From the NCBI GenBank assembly GCA_963759545.1, contig CAVXAB010000014.1, forward strand, positions 104,406 to 168,405: a DNA stretch of 64,000 nt. The letters are read 5' to 3'. Position 1 is the first letter of the stretch. Every line of letters starts with the position of its first letter. This stretch comes from Trebonia sp963759545 (GTDB lineage: Bacteria; Actinomycetota; Actinomycetes; Streptosporangiales; Streptosporangiaceae). The translations under genes were made by a program, and so were the position numbers. Positions 17,165 through 25,634 of this stretch are shown in pieces. The notes beneath the pieces were generated by a model, which had not been told where the DNA came from, made no database searches, and was given only the letters and a program-made list of their open reading frames with translations.

Positions 17165-18820
17165 GTGAGGGCGACAACAAAAGCAGCATTCACGCTCGCG
17201 GGCGACGGAGCGGCGGGGCCTCGAGCCGGCACCGCCGGGAGATCCGTCGCGATCGCGGTTTCACTCTGCCTGGCGATGGTCTCGCTCGCCGCGTGCACGA
17301 GTTCCGCGTCAACGTCGGCCCAGGCCGCGCCGCCCCAATCGGCGCAGGCCACGACATCCCAATCGACGCAGGCAGCGGCCATCGCCAAGATCGTTCAGAA
17401 CGCCATGCGGACCGACCATCTCAAAGCCGTCGTCATCAAGGTCACCAAGGGTGGCAACACAGTGACGACCCAGGCGTTCGGTGACTCGATGGACGGCGTG
17501 CCCGCGACCACGGCCATGCACTTCCGCAACGGCGCGGTCGCCTTCGAGTACGTGGCCACGCTGCTCATGGAGTTCGTCGACGAGCACAAGGTCACGCTCA
17601 ACGACACGATCGAACGCTGGATGCCGACGCTGCCCGAGGCCGGCCAGGTCACGTTGAAGATGCTGGCGAACCAGACCACGGGGTATCCCGACTTCGAGAC
17701 CGACCCGGCGTGGCTGGCCGCGTTCAACGCGGACCCGTTCCACATCTGGACGTTCAACGAGCGGCTCAAGTACGCCTTTGCCCGCCCCGTCCAGTTCGCA
17801 CCGGGAGCGAACTGGAGCTACTCGCACACTAACTTCATGATCCTCGGCGAGATCCTCGCCAAGATCGGCCACGAGCCGCTGGACACGCTCTTGCGCGAGA
17901 AGGTACTCGACCCGATGGGCCTGACCAACACCACCAGCACCGAGACTTCCGATACTCCAAGCCCGGTCCTGCACTCGTTCAGCTCCGAGCGCCGGGTGGC
18001 GCTCGGGATCCCCTCGGGCCGCTCGTTCTACGAGGAGGCCACGTTCTGGAACGCCCAATGGGGGACGCCGATCGGGGCGAACGAGACCACAGACATTAAC
18101 GACATGGCCACCACCGCGGTCGAGGTTGGCACCGGCGCGCTGCTGTCGAGATCCAGCTACCATGCCATGACTGACCCGGACCTGCTCGGCTTCGGTCACG
18201 CGCAGCCCAACTGCGCGCCCAGCTGCTTCAAGCAGACGAACATATACAACTTCGGCCTCGGCGTCGTGCGGTCCGGATCGTGGCTGGTGCAAGACCCGCT
18301 TCTTAGCGGCGAGGGCTCAACCGAGGCCTACCTGCCCGCGCAAAAGATCGCCATCAGCGCGGTCGTGACCTTCTTGCCTGAAGCGTTCGACGCACAGGGG
18401 AACTACTCGAACTCCAGTGAGCAGATATTCCGGGCCCTCGCTGCGTACCTTGCACCCAACGACGCGCCACCGTCATCGCGCTTAGTCGGCGGCGGTGCGT
18501 TCACTGACGGGCCGGCGGCGCAAGCTCGAATTCTGGAGGGCCGGGGGGAGGTAGGCCTGGTCGAGCGTGCCGACGTCGGTGCCGGGCGGGACGATCTCGT
18601 CGATCTGGTCGAGGATGTCGTCGGTGAGCGTGACATCGGCGCTGGCGAGCAGGTCGTCGAGCTGCTCCGTCGTGTGCGGCCCGATGATCGCGCTGGTCAC
18701 GTCGGGATGGGCGATCGCGAAGGCCAGCGCGAGGTGCGTCATTGGCAGGCCCGCCTTCTCGGCGAGCGGGATGAGCTGCTCGACGGCGTCGATCCGGCGC
18801 TCGTCGTTGAGGCGCCTTGA
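17165..18820 (+). CDS. Beta-lactamase-fold lipoprotein lacking the catalytic Ser and Lys
   Basis: Lipoprotein with signal peptide and lipobox LAAC (Cys44), then a class C beta-lactamase/DD-peptidase-like domain to about residue 440. Where the family has SxxK the sequence reads RNGAVAFEYV, with Ala124 and Phe127 replacing the nucleophile and base; the YxN motif reads YSHTN. It is probably a binding or structural protein. GTG 17165 follows GGGAGG by six bases. The frame stays open to 18820, running antisense into the aldo-keto reductase; homology ends near 18470, and a one-base shift reaches TAG 18483-18485. The last 110 residues are therefore doubtful. Confidence 0.75.
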   Translation: MRATTKAAFTLAGDGAAGPRAGTAGRSVAIAVSLCLAMVSLAACTSSASTSAQAAPPQSAQATTSQSTQAAAIAKIVQNAMRTDHLKAVVIKVTKGGNTVTTQAFGDSMDGVPATTAMHFRNGAVAFEYVATLLMEFVDEHKVTLNDTIERWMPTLPEAGQVTLKMLANQTTGYPDFETDPAWLAAFNADPFHIWTFNERLKYAFARPVQFAPGANWSYSHTNFMILGEILAKIGHEPLDTLLREKVLDPMGLTNTTSTETSDTPSPVLHSFSSERRVALGIPSGRSFYEEATFWNAQWGTPIGANETTDINDMATTAVEVGTGALLSRSSYHAMTDPDLLGFGHAQPNCAPSCFKQTNIYNFGLGVVRSGSWLVQDPLLSGEGSTEAYLPAQKIAISAVVTFLPEAFDAQGNYSNSSEQIFRALAAYLAPNDAPPSSRLVGGGAFTDGPAAQARILEGRGEVGLVERADVGAGRDDLVDLVEDVVGERDIGAGEQVVELLRRVRPDDRAGHVGMGDREGQREVRHWQARLLGERDELLDGVDPALVVEAP

Positions 18821-19508
18821 GAAGGCCCGCGCGTCGCAGGTCGGTCTGCTGGCCCTTGCGGACGCGGCCGGTGAGCATTCCCTGCCCGAGCGGTCCCCAC
18901 ACGAGGATGCCCATCCCGTACCGCTGCGCGATCGGCAGCACCTCGCGTTCGATGCCGCGGCTGAGGATCGAGTACGGCGGCTGATCGGTGCGGAACCGTT
19001 CCAGGCCGCGCCGCTCGGCGACCCACTGGGCTTCGATGATGTCGGACGCGGGCATCGCGGACGTGCCGACCGCACGGACCTTCCCGCTGTGGATCAGGTC
19101 GGAGAGCGCGGAAAGCGTTTCCTCGATGTCGGTGGACGGATCCGGCCGGTGGACCTGGTAGAGGTCGATGTAGTCGGTCTGCAGGCGGCGCAGCGAGTGC
19201 TCGACCGCGGTCATGATCCACCGCCGGGAGGCGCCCTGCTGGTTGGGGTCGTCGCCCGTCGGGCGGCCGAACTTGGTCGCGAGGACGACGCTGTCGCGGC
19301 GCCCCTTGAGCGCCTTCCCCACCACCACTTCGGACTCGCCGTACGTGTCGGAGGTATCGAGGAAGTTGATCCCCGCGTCTAGCGCCTTGTGGATGATGCG
19401 GACCGAGTCGTCGTGGTCGGCGTTGCCGACGGACGTGCCGAGCGCAAGAGCGCCTAGCGCGTAGGGACTGACCTTGATGCCGGTCCTGCCGAGGGTGCGG
19501 TATCGCAT
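18482..19508 (-). CDS. Aldo/keto reductase (frameshifted in this sequence)
   Basis: About 340 residues when repaired. The first frame from 19508 carries MRYRTLGRTGIKVSPYALG, catalytic Tyr in DTSDTYGESE, Lys in ATKFG and His in VHRPDP; the C-terminal part (FSRRLNDERRIDAVEQL ... SAIIGPHTTEQL) is in the next frame. Removing one base from the CCC at 18826-18828 (GGG on the coding strand) joins them as TDLRRAAFSRRLNDE. NADPH-dependent carbonyl reductase of the YajO/Gfo-like AKR group. Divergent from a TetR gene with paired operators. Confidence 0.82.
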
Positions 19509-19575
19509 GCGAACTCCTGGATTGCGGCCGGGGTGTACGGGGCGCGCTCCGTGGATGCCGTATCCTCGACTTAAG

Positions 19576-19616
19576 CGGAACGCCTTTCCGGAACTATACG
19601 GAACGGCTTTCCGGAA
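19576..19616. promoter_or_regulatory. Paired TetR operator sites
   Basis: Two near-identical 18-base sites, 19576-19593 and 19599-19616, 23 bases apart; each is a dyad CGGAA-N5-TTCCG. They lie between the aldo-keto reductase and the TetR gene and probably serve both promoters. Confidence 0.7.
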
Positions 19617-19634
19617 ATCAAGCGAGGCGGTGTG

Positions 19635-20270
19635 ATGACGGAGGACACGGCGGCGCCCGGAATCAGCCCGGCCGGGCAGGCGGTCCCTGGCGCATCCGAG
19701 CGCGCGCGCCGCCGGCAGCGCGCCGACGCGCGGCGCAACAGCGCCTCCCTGGTGGAGGCGGCGAAGGCCGTCTTCGCCGCGTCAGGCGTGGACGCGCCCG
19801 CCAAGGAGATCGCCGACCTGGCCGGCGTCGGGGTCGGGACGCTCTACCGGCACTTCCCGCTGCGCTCGGACCTCGTCAAGGCCGTGCTTGAGCACGAGAT
19901 AGACGCCTGCGCCGCTGCGGCCCCGGCGCTGGCCGCGGCCCACGAGCCAGGAGCGGCACTCGAAAAGTGGCTCCGCCGGTACACCGAGTTCCTCGCGACC
20001 AAACGAGGATTCGCCGCGGCCCTTCACTCGGGCGACCCGGCGTTCGACGCCCTGCCCGGCTACTTCTTTGAGCGAGTCGCGCCGGCCCTCGGATCACTGC
20101 TCGAAGCCGCGACCGCGACCGGTGAAATCCGTGCCGACATCAGCGCCGGGGACCTTCTTCGCGCCATCGCCCTGCTGTGCTTGCCTGTACCTGGCGAGGG
20201 ACTCGCCTACAGCCAGCGCATGGTCGCCGTCCTCATCGACGGACTGCGCTACGGCCAAAACCGCGGCTAA
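19635..20270 (+). CDS. TetR-family repressor
   Basis: 211 residues with a basic N-terminal tail (RARRRQRADARRNSASLVEAA), TetR helix-turn-helix APAKEIADLAGVGVGTLYRHFPLRSDLV, and a C-terminal ligand domain of the same subgroup as the TetR proteins at 11806 and 45579 (FLATKRGFAAALHSG). GTG 19632 and ATG 19635 are adjacent; GAGG is six bases before 19635. Likely represses the divergent aldo-keto reductase. Confidence 0.9.
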   Translation: MTEDTAAPGISPAGQAVPGASERARRRQRADARRNSASLVEAAKAVFAASGVDAPAKEIADLAGVGVGTLYRHFPLRSDLVKAVLEHEIDACAAAAPALAAAHEPGAALEKWLRRYTEFLATKRGFAAALHSGDPAFDALPGYFFERVAPALGSLLEAATATGEIRADISAGDLLRAIALLCLPVPGEGLAYSQRMVAVLIDGLRYGQNRG

Positions 20271-20333
20271 CCCGACACTGAGTGCGGCAACCATGCCCGG
20301 CATGACAGCCGCACTCGTCATGAGAAGCCTGGC

Positions 20334-21167
20334 TCACCCGTTGGCCTTGCGCCATTCACCTTGGTGACGGGCCGCTACGGCCCCGCCGCCCGCCACGATG
20401 GCGAGCAGGACGGTGGCCAGGCCGAGCGGCACGATCGTGCCGACGTTGAGCACGAGTTCCGCCCCGACGACGCCGCCCGCCAGCATGGTGGCAACCACGA
20501 GGACCCGGCGGCTCAGCGTGACGTGACCGCGGTGGCCGGTCCTGGAGTCCTGGCCGATGCCGGTCAGCGTCATGGTGAGCACCGTCGTGGTGAGATCGGG
20601 CACGGCGAGTTTGCGGGCGAGCGCATTCTGGATGCCCATCGCGACGGCGAGGAGGGCGGCGAGTGCGTCCATGATGCCCGTGCCGAACGTGGCCGTGCCC
20701 GTCGCCAGGTGCAGCGTCCCATGGATGGCCGCCGGGCCGCCGAATGCCGCGGCGACGATCAGGGCAACCGCGAGCAGGGCGAACTCGCTGACGGTGGCGC
20801 TCCGCAGGTGCAAGGCGCGGTCGTGGCCCACCTTTGCGGTCATCCGCCCGCCAAGGGCCGCGCCGATCAGGAAGCCGGCCAGCGCGAACAAGGAAGCGCC
20901 GAGGGAGAACCCCGGGGCCCCGGCGACCGCGAAGCCGGCGAAGACCACGTTGCCCGTCATGTTCGCGACGAAGACCCGGCCGAGCGCCAGGATCGACACC
21001 GCGTCCACGATGCCGGTGACGACCGTGAGGATCAGCAGCAGTTCGGGTAGCGGCCCCCAGGCGTCGCCCTCGGGCGTGCGCCAGAGCCGTCGGGGTAGCA
21101 GTCGGCCGAGTGGCGAGTTCGAATCCATCCGTGCGACGTCCTGTCTCGTGAGCAGTCCCGTGTTCAT
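20334..21167 (-). CDS. YoaK/DUF1275 membrane protein
   Basis: About 277 residues with six to seven hydrophobic segments and the family signatures LTVVTGIVDAVSILALGRVFVANMTGN, GFSLGASLFALAGFLIGA and AVAMGIQNALARKLAVPDLTTTVLTMTLTG. Membrane protein of unknown transport role. ATG 21167 has GGGGGA three bases before it; an upstream ATG is at 21182. In this sequence its frame is continuous with the LysR gene upstream, giving a 621-residue open frame. I regard that as two genes. Confidence 0.85.
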   Translation of the reverse strand: MNTGLLTRQDVARMDSNSPLGRLLPRRLWRTPEGDAWGPLPELLLILTVVTGIVDAVSILALGRVFVANMTGNVVFAGFAVAGAPGFSLGASLFALAGFLIGAALGGRMTAKVGHDRALHLRSATVSEFALLAVALIVAAAFGGPAAIHGTLHLATGTATFGTGIMDALAALLAVAMGIQNALARKLAVPDLTTTVLTMTLTGIGQDSRTGHRGHVTLSRRVLVVATMLAGGVVGAELVLNVGTIVPLGLATVLLAIVAGGGAVAARHQGEWRKANG

Positions 21168-21268
21168 CGTTCCCCCAGTCATGGTGACGGCCGGGCCACC
21201 GCGATGGCGACCTTTGCCTATACACAAGTCTGGTACTCGCTCAACGATCGGTCCAACATAAGTATCAG

Positions 21269-22199
21269 TTAATAATGATCGCTTCTTCTTATTATTCGCG
21301 GTAGCGATGAGCAGGTCGACGAACTCCTGCGCCGACACCGAGAGGCGTGACGGCTCGAAGACGACCGTGACCGGGTGCACGGCCAGCGGGTCGGTGAGGC
21401 CGAGCACCACGCAGCGGTGGCCGGCCTCGGCCAGTTGCGCGGCGGACGTCGTGGCAAGCGTGCGGGGCACGATCGTGACGCCTAGCCCGAGCGCCGCGAA
21501 CACCGACAGGTCCGAGGCCTGGGTCAACTCGAACGTGGATGACACCTCCAGGCCGGCGCGGCGGACGGCCGCGTCGACGTGCCTGCGGATCCCGGTTCCC
21601 GCGGCGAACTGGATGAGCCGCCCCCTGCCGAGGAGGTCCGCGACCGAGACGGGACCGACGAGCCCGTCCGCGAGCTCCGCCGACGTGACGCCGACCAGCG
21701 GGTCCACGGCCAGCTGGCGACCCTCCAGGCCGTCGGGCAGCTCGTCAGGGCCGATGCCGACGACGGCCAGGTCGAGCGGGCCCCGGCGGACGCCCTCGAC
21801 CATCTCGGCTGTCGTTTGGTCGACGATGCGCAGCTCGATCCCCGGGTGACGCTTGCAGAACTCCCCGACCGCACCGACCACGTCGACGCCGCTCGCGCTC
21901 GTCTGGATCAGCCCGATGGTCAGCCGCCCCTTCTCAAGACCGAGGTAGGAGCGCATCTCGGCCCGGGCCCACGCTTCGTCGGCGACGAGCCGCCTGGCGT
22001 GGGGCAGCAGCAGCTCGCCGGCCGGGGTGAGCCGGGCACCGCGCTTGCCGCGCACGAACAGCGGCGCGCCGAGCTCGTGCTCAAGCCGGCTGATCTGCTG
22101 GCTGAGCGCGGACTGGGCCACGAAGCTCGCTTCGGCGGCCTTCGTGAAGTTGCGCAGCTCCGCGACGGCGATGAAGTAGCGCAGGTGACGGATCTCCAT
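21269..22199 (-). CDS. LysR-family transcriptional regulator (3' end merges with YoaK gene)
   Basis: About 310 residues. N-terminal MEIRHLRYFIAVAELRNFTKAAEASFVAQSALSQQISRLE is a textbook LysR DNA-binding domain, then the effector-binding domain to about LLIATA. Past this the frame runs on through an unrelated linker into the YoaK gene; shifting one base near 21289-21306 gives a stop at 21269. Either a genuine readthrough fusion or one extra base. It probably regulates the YoaK gene. The divergent alpha/beta hydrolase lies beyond a short gap. Confidence 0.8.
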
Positions 22200-22272
22200 G
22201 CCGTCAGGTTATGTTCGGATCGATCGGTAAGGCAGATCGATCCGGCCGGTTCTAGCTATGGGTTTCCTCGTC

Positions 22273-23151
22273 TTAGCGGCTGATGAGCTGGCGGAGCAGG
22301 GCCGTGATGTGTTCGGGTGCTTCCTCGGCCATGAAGTGGCCGGAATCGACTGTGTGATGGACCAGGTCCGGTGCCCAGGGGCGCCAGAGCGCGGCGGCGT
22401 CATAGCCGAGTGCCGCGCCCCAGTCTTGCTGGACGACGGTCACCGGCATTGACAGGACGCGCCCGGCGGCCCGGTCGGCCTGGTCGTGCTGGATGTCGAT
22501 GCCCGCGCTCGCGCGGTAGTCGGCCACGATGGAGGTGACCGCCTCGCGGGAGGCCCGCAGGTACTCATCCCGGACGTTGTCAGGGATGGCCGCGGGGTCT
22601 TTCGCCCAGGCGTCGAGGAAGTGGCGGAAGAAGGCGTCGGCGCTCGCACTGATCATCTGTTCCGGCAGGCCCGGCGGCTGGGCCATGAGGTACAGGTGGA
22701 AGGCCACCGCCGCGCCTGCGCCGTGCAGGACGCTCCACATGTCGAGCGTGGGGAGGACGTCAAGGACCGCGAGGTGGCTGACCTGGCCCGGGTGGTCAAG
22801 GCCGGCCCTGATCGCGACCAGCGCGCCCCGGTCGTGCCCGGCCAGGGCGAACCGGTCGTGCCCGAGGGCCTTGGCGAGCGCCACGATGTCGGCCGCCATG
22901 GCCCGCTTGGAATAGGTAGCAGGGCCGTCTTCGGCCGGCTTGTCACTATCACCGTAACCGCGCAGGTCAGGGCAGATCACGGTGTGCTCGGCGGACAGGG
23001 CGGCGGCGACATGCCGCCACATCAGGTGGGTTTGCGGGAAGCCGTGCAGCAGCACGACGGGGCGGCCGGCGCCGCCGATGGCGGTGTTCAGCCGCACGCC
23101 GTCGGCCACGGCGACGCGTTCGTAGCGGAAGCCGGGGATGGTCACGGGCAT
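22273..23151 (-). CDS. Alpha/beta hydrolase, haloacetate dehalogenase/epoxide hydrolase-like
   Basis: About 292 residues. Oxyanion motif HGFPQ, DLRGYGDSD, nucleophile Asp107 in AGHDRGALV and C-terminal His in DSGHFMAEEAPEH place it with haloacetate dehalogenases and epoxide hydrolases. Two features of true fluoroacetate dehalogenases are missing: the second carboxylate-binding Arg (Leu111 here) and the Trp of the fluoride pocket (FHLYLMAQP), so defluorination is unlikely. AAAGGAG is seven bases before ATG 23151. Divergent from the SARP regulator. Confidence 0.82.
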   Translation of the reverse strand: MPVTIPGFRYERVAVADGVRLNTAIGGAGRPVVLLHGFPQTHLMWRHVAAALSAEHTVICPDLRGYGDSDKPAEDGPATYSKRAMAADIVALAKALGHDRFALAGHDRGALVAIRAGLDHPGQVSHLAVLDVLPTLDMWSVLHGAGAAVAFHLYLMAQPPGLPEQMISASADAFFRHFLDAWAKDPAAIPDNVRDEYLRASREAVTSIVADYRASAGIDIQHDQADRAAGRVLSMPVTVVQQDWGAALGYDAAALWRPWAPDLVHHTVDSGHFMAEEAPEHITALLRQLISR

Positions 23152-23258
23152 GAAGGCACTCCTTTGGGACGAGGACGCTTCACTGTGGCGCACCGCGATC
23201 AGCATCTGATCAGCGCCGTAGCATGACCGGGTGGGCAGCGAGGCGCCAGTGGAGCCGG

Positions 23259-25634
23259 GTGACGTTCGGGGTGCTCGGCCCTGTCGCCGCCTGGGGCGCG
23301 GACGGCGAGGCGCTGGATCTCAAGGGTCCCCGTCACCGGGCCGTCCTGGCCAGACTCGCCGTCGCGCGCGGCCGGGTCGTCCCGCTCGGCGTGCTGATCG
23401 AGGACCTGTGGGAGACGCCACCGGCCGGGGCGGCCGGGGCGATCAGGACCTTCGTCGGCGCGCTGCGCCGCGCCATCGAACCGGACCGGTCAGCGCGCAC
23501 CGGATTCCGGATCCTGGTCACGCGGGACCCGGGCTACGCGCTGCGGGCCGGACCCGGTGACCTCGACGCGCTCAGGTTCGAGCGGCTGGCCACCGAAGCC
23601 GCCTCCGCTCCGGCACGGCGCGCACTGGACCTGAGCGATGAGGCCCTGGCCTTGTGGCGGGGACCCGCCTACGCCGAGTTCGCGGACGAGCCGTGGGCCG
23701 GCGCCGAATGCGCCCGGCTGGCAGAGCTGCGCCTGGCCCTCATCGAACGGCAGGCAGCGGCGCGGCTCGCGCTCGGCCTCGCGGCCCAGGCCGTGCCCGA
23801 CCTGCAGGCCCACGTCAGCGGGCACCCGTGGCGCGAGGAGGCGTGGCGGCTGCTCGCGCTCGCGCTGTACCGCGGCGGGCGCCAGGCCGAGGCGCTCGAA
23901 GTGATCCGCCGCGCCAGGTCGCTGCTGGCCACCGAACTCGGCCTGGACCCGGGCCCGTCACTGGCCGCCTTGGAGGCCGACGTCCTGCGGCAGGCGGCGC
24001 ACCTCGACTCTCCGGCGGATGACGTGCTCGCGGTCACGGCGGCCGTGTACCAGCGGGCGGCCCCCGGCTTCACCCGCACCCGCCTTGAGTCAGCCGCCAC
24101 GCTCGCGGGCAGTCTGGCGCTGACCGGCGGAAGTGGCCTGGAGGCGGCCATGAGCCAGCGAGTGGCCGCCATCGAGGCGGCGGAAAAGCTCGGCGATCCA
24201 GAGCTCACCGCGCGGGTCATCGGCAACTTCGACGTGCCCGCCATCTGGACCCGCTCCGACGACCCGGCTGCCGCGGCGCGGATCATCGCCGCCGCCGAGC
24301 GCACGCTGACCGCGCTCCCGGCCGGCCGTGACGCGCTGCGCGCAAGGCTCCTGGCGACGATCGCCGTGGAGTCACGCGGCGATCCCGGCAGCCGCGCGGG
24401 CCGGGCGGCGGCCGAGGCGGAGACGCTCGCGCGCCGCCTCGGCGACCCGGCGCTGCTGGCCTTCGCCCTCAACGGCACCTGGATGCAGTCATTCTCGCGG
24501 ACGGGGCTCGCCGCGCGGCGCGACGCGGTCGGCAGAGAAATCGTGACGCTGGCCGGCCGGCACGGCCTGGTCAACTTCGAGATCCTCGGCAGGCTCATCC
24601 GGCTGCAGGCGCTCAGCGGGCTTGGCGATTTCACCGGCGCCGACGCGCAGGCCGCCGCCCTTGACCAACTCGGCGCGGTGCACGAAAGACCACTCGTCGC
24701 CGTGTTTACCCGGTGGTACCTGGCCATGCGAACCGCGGCGACCACCGCGGACACCGCGGCGGCCGAGGAGGGCTACCGCCAGGCCGGCCCGTTGCTTGAC
24801 CATTCCGGCATGCCGGGAGTCGCGCGCGGGCTGCTGCCCATGGCACTGCTGTGCCTGCGCGTGTGGCGGCACGAGCCCGCCAGTTTTCCCGGCGACACCG
24901 ACTGGGGCCCCTATCACGCCTGGGCACACCCGTGGCTCCTGCTCGCCCGCGACCAGGCCGCCGAGGCGAAAGAGGCACTCAAGCGCTGCCCGGCACCGCC
25001 GCCAGGGGTGCTAGCGGAGGCTCTCTGGAGCCTCATCGCCCGAGCCGCCCTCGCCCTCGACGACCGCACTCGCGCCGCCGCGGCGCACGACGCGCTGCTG
25101 CCCGCAAGAGGCGAGATCGCCGGGGCAGCCAGCGGCATGCTCACCGCCGGCCCGGTCAGCGACTACCTCACAGAGCTGGAGCGCCCCCTGCCTCCAGGTG
25201 AACCACGCTCGCCGGCTCAGCCCGGGTGGTCACGGTGTCGGCGGCGTTCGCGATGGCGTACGACAGCAGGGCGTCCTTCCCCACCCCGCTGGCGCCCACG
25301 ACGGCGACGAAGGCGCCGGGGCCGATCGGCTCGGTCACGAGACCCGCGCCCCCTGCCGGTACACGCCGCGGACGACCGGCACCCGCTGCCCGCGCGGGTG
25401 GCGCTCGGTGGCCGGCAGGTCGTGCGGCCGCACCCGCACCAGGTCGGCGCGCTTGCCGATCGCGATCTCGCCCCGGTCGTCGAGGCCGACCGCCCGCGCC
25501 GGGTTCGCGCTGACCAGCTTTGCGCCGTCGGCGAGCCCGAGCGTGCCGTCCGCGGCGAGCTGGAACACGGCCTGCAGCGGGCTCGACGGCACGTAGTCCG
25601 AGGACAGAACGTGCAGCAGCCCGAGCTCGAGTAG
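23259..25634 (+). CDS. SARP/BTAD-family transcriptional regulator
   Basis: N-terminal OmpR-like winged helix (VTFGVLGPVAAWG ... RHRAVLARLAVARGRVVPLGVLIEDLW) then the bacterial transcriptional activation domain (ERQAAARLALGLAAQAVPDLQ ... YRGGRQAEALEVIRRARSLLATELGLDPGP), then a TPR-like helical C-terminus. GTG 23259 matches the family start and follows GGAG by four bases; ATG 23223 is also in frame. Recognisable protein ends near 25200. The remaining frame to 25634 is antisense to truncated phnN and phnM and is probably not native. Likely a pathway activator; target unknown. Confidence 0.82.
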   Translation: MTFGVLGPVAAWGADGEALDLKGPRHRAVLARLAVARGRVVPLGVLIEDLWETPPAGAAGAIRTFVGALRRAIEPDRSARTGFRILVTRDPGYALRAGPGDLDALRFERLATEAASAPARRALDLSDEALALWRGPAYAEFADEPWAGAECARLAELRLALIERQAAARLALGLAAQAVPDLQAHVSGHPWREEAWRLLALALYRGGRQAEALEVIRRARSLLATELGLDPGPSLAALEADVLRQAAHLDSPADDVLAVTAAVYQRAAPGFTRTRLESAATLAGSLALTGGSGLEAAMSQRVAAIEAAEKLGDPELTARVIGNFDVPAIWTRSDDPAAAARIIAAAERTLTALPAGRDALRARLLATIAVESRGDPGSRAGRAAAEAETLARRLGDPALLAFALNGTWMQSFSRTGLAARRDAVGREIVTLAGRHGLVNFEILGRLIRLQALSGLGDFTGADAQAAALDQLGAVHERPLVAVFTRWYLAMRTAATTADTAAAEEGYRQAGPLLDHSGMPGVARGLLPMALLCLRVWRHEPASFPGDTDWGPYHAWAHPWLLLARDQAAEAKEALKRCPAPPPGVLAEALWSLIARAALALDDRTRAAAAHDALLPARGEIAGAASGMLTAGPVSDYLTELERPLPPGEPRSPAQPGWSRCRRRSRWRTTAGRPSPPRWRPRRRRRRRGRSARSRDPRPLPVHAADDRHPLPARVALGGRQVVRPHPHQVGALADRDLAPVVEADRPRRVRADQLCAVGEPERAVRGELEHGLQRARRHVVRGQNVQQPELE
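25168..25338 (-). pseudogene. phnN: Truncated phnN (ribose 1,5-bisphosphate phosphokinase)
   Basis: A GTG overlapping the phnM stop (GTGA) opens a 56-codon frame beginning MTEPIGPGAFVAVVGASGVG then KDALLSYA, which is the PhnN N-terminus with its Walker A loop GASGVGKD. Intact PhnN has about 185 residues; here the match stops after about 40 and the frame ends at 25168 inside the 3' end of the SARP gene. PhnN makes PRPP from ribose 1,5-bisphosphate, the final step of the C-P lyase route, so another enzyme must do this or the route ends early. Cut off, not frameshifted: no PhnN remainder follows. Confidence 0.75.

Noticed and set aside
22273..23151. Fluoroacetate dehalogenase assignment
   Set aside because: The second carboxylate-binding Arg and the fluoride-pocket Trp are replaced (Leu111, FHLYL), so only a general alpha/beta hydrolase call is justified.
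25215..25634. C-terminal 140 residues of the SARP frame as a real domain
   Set aside because: Arg/Pro-rich and antisense to truncated phnN and phnM; looks like missed termination after a rearrangement.
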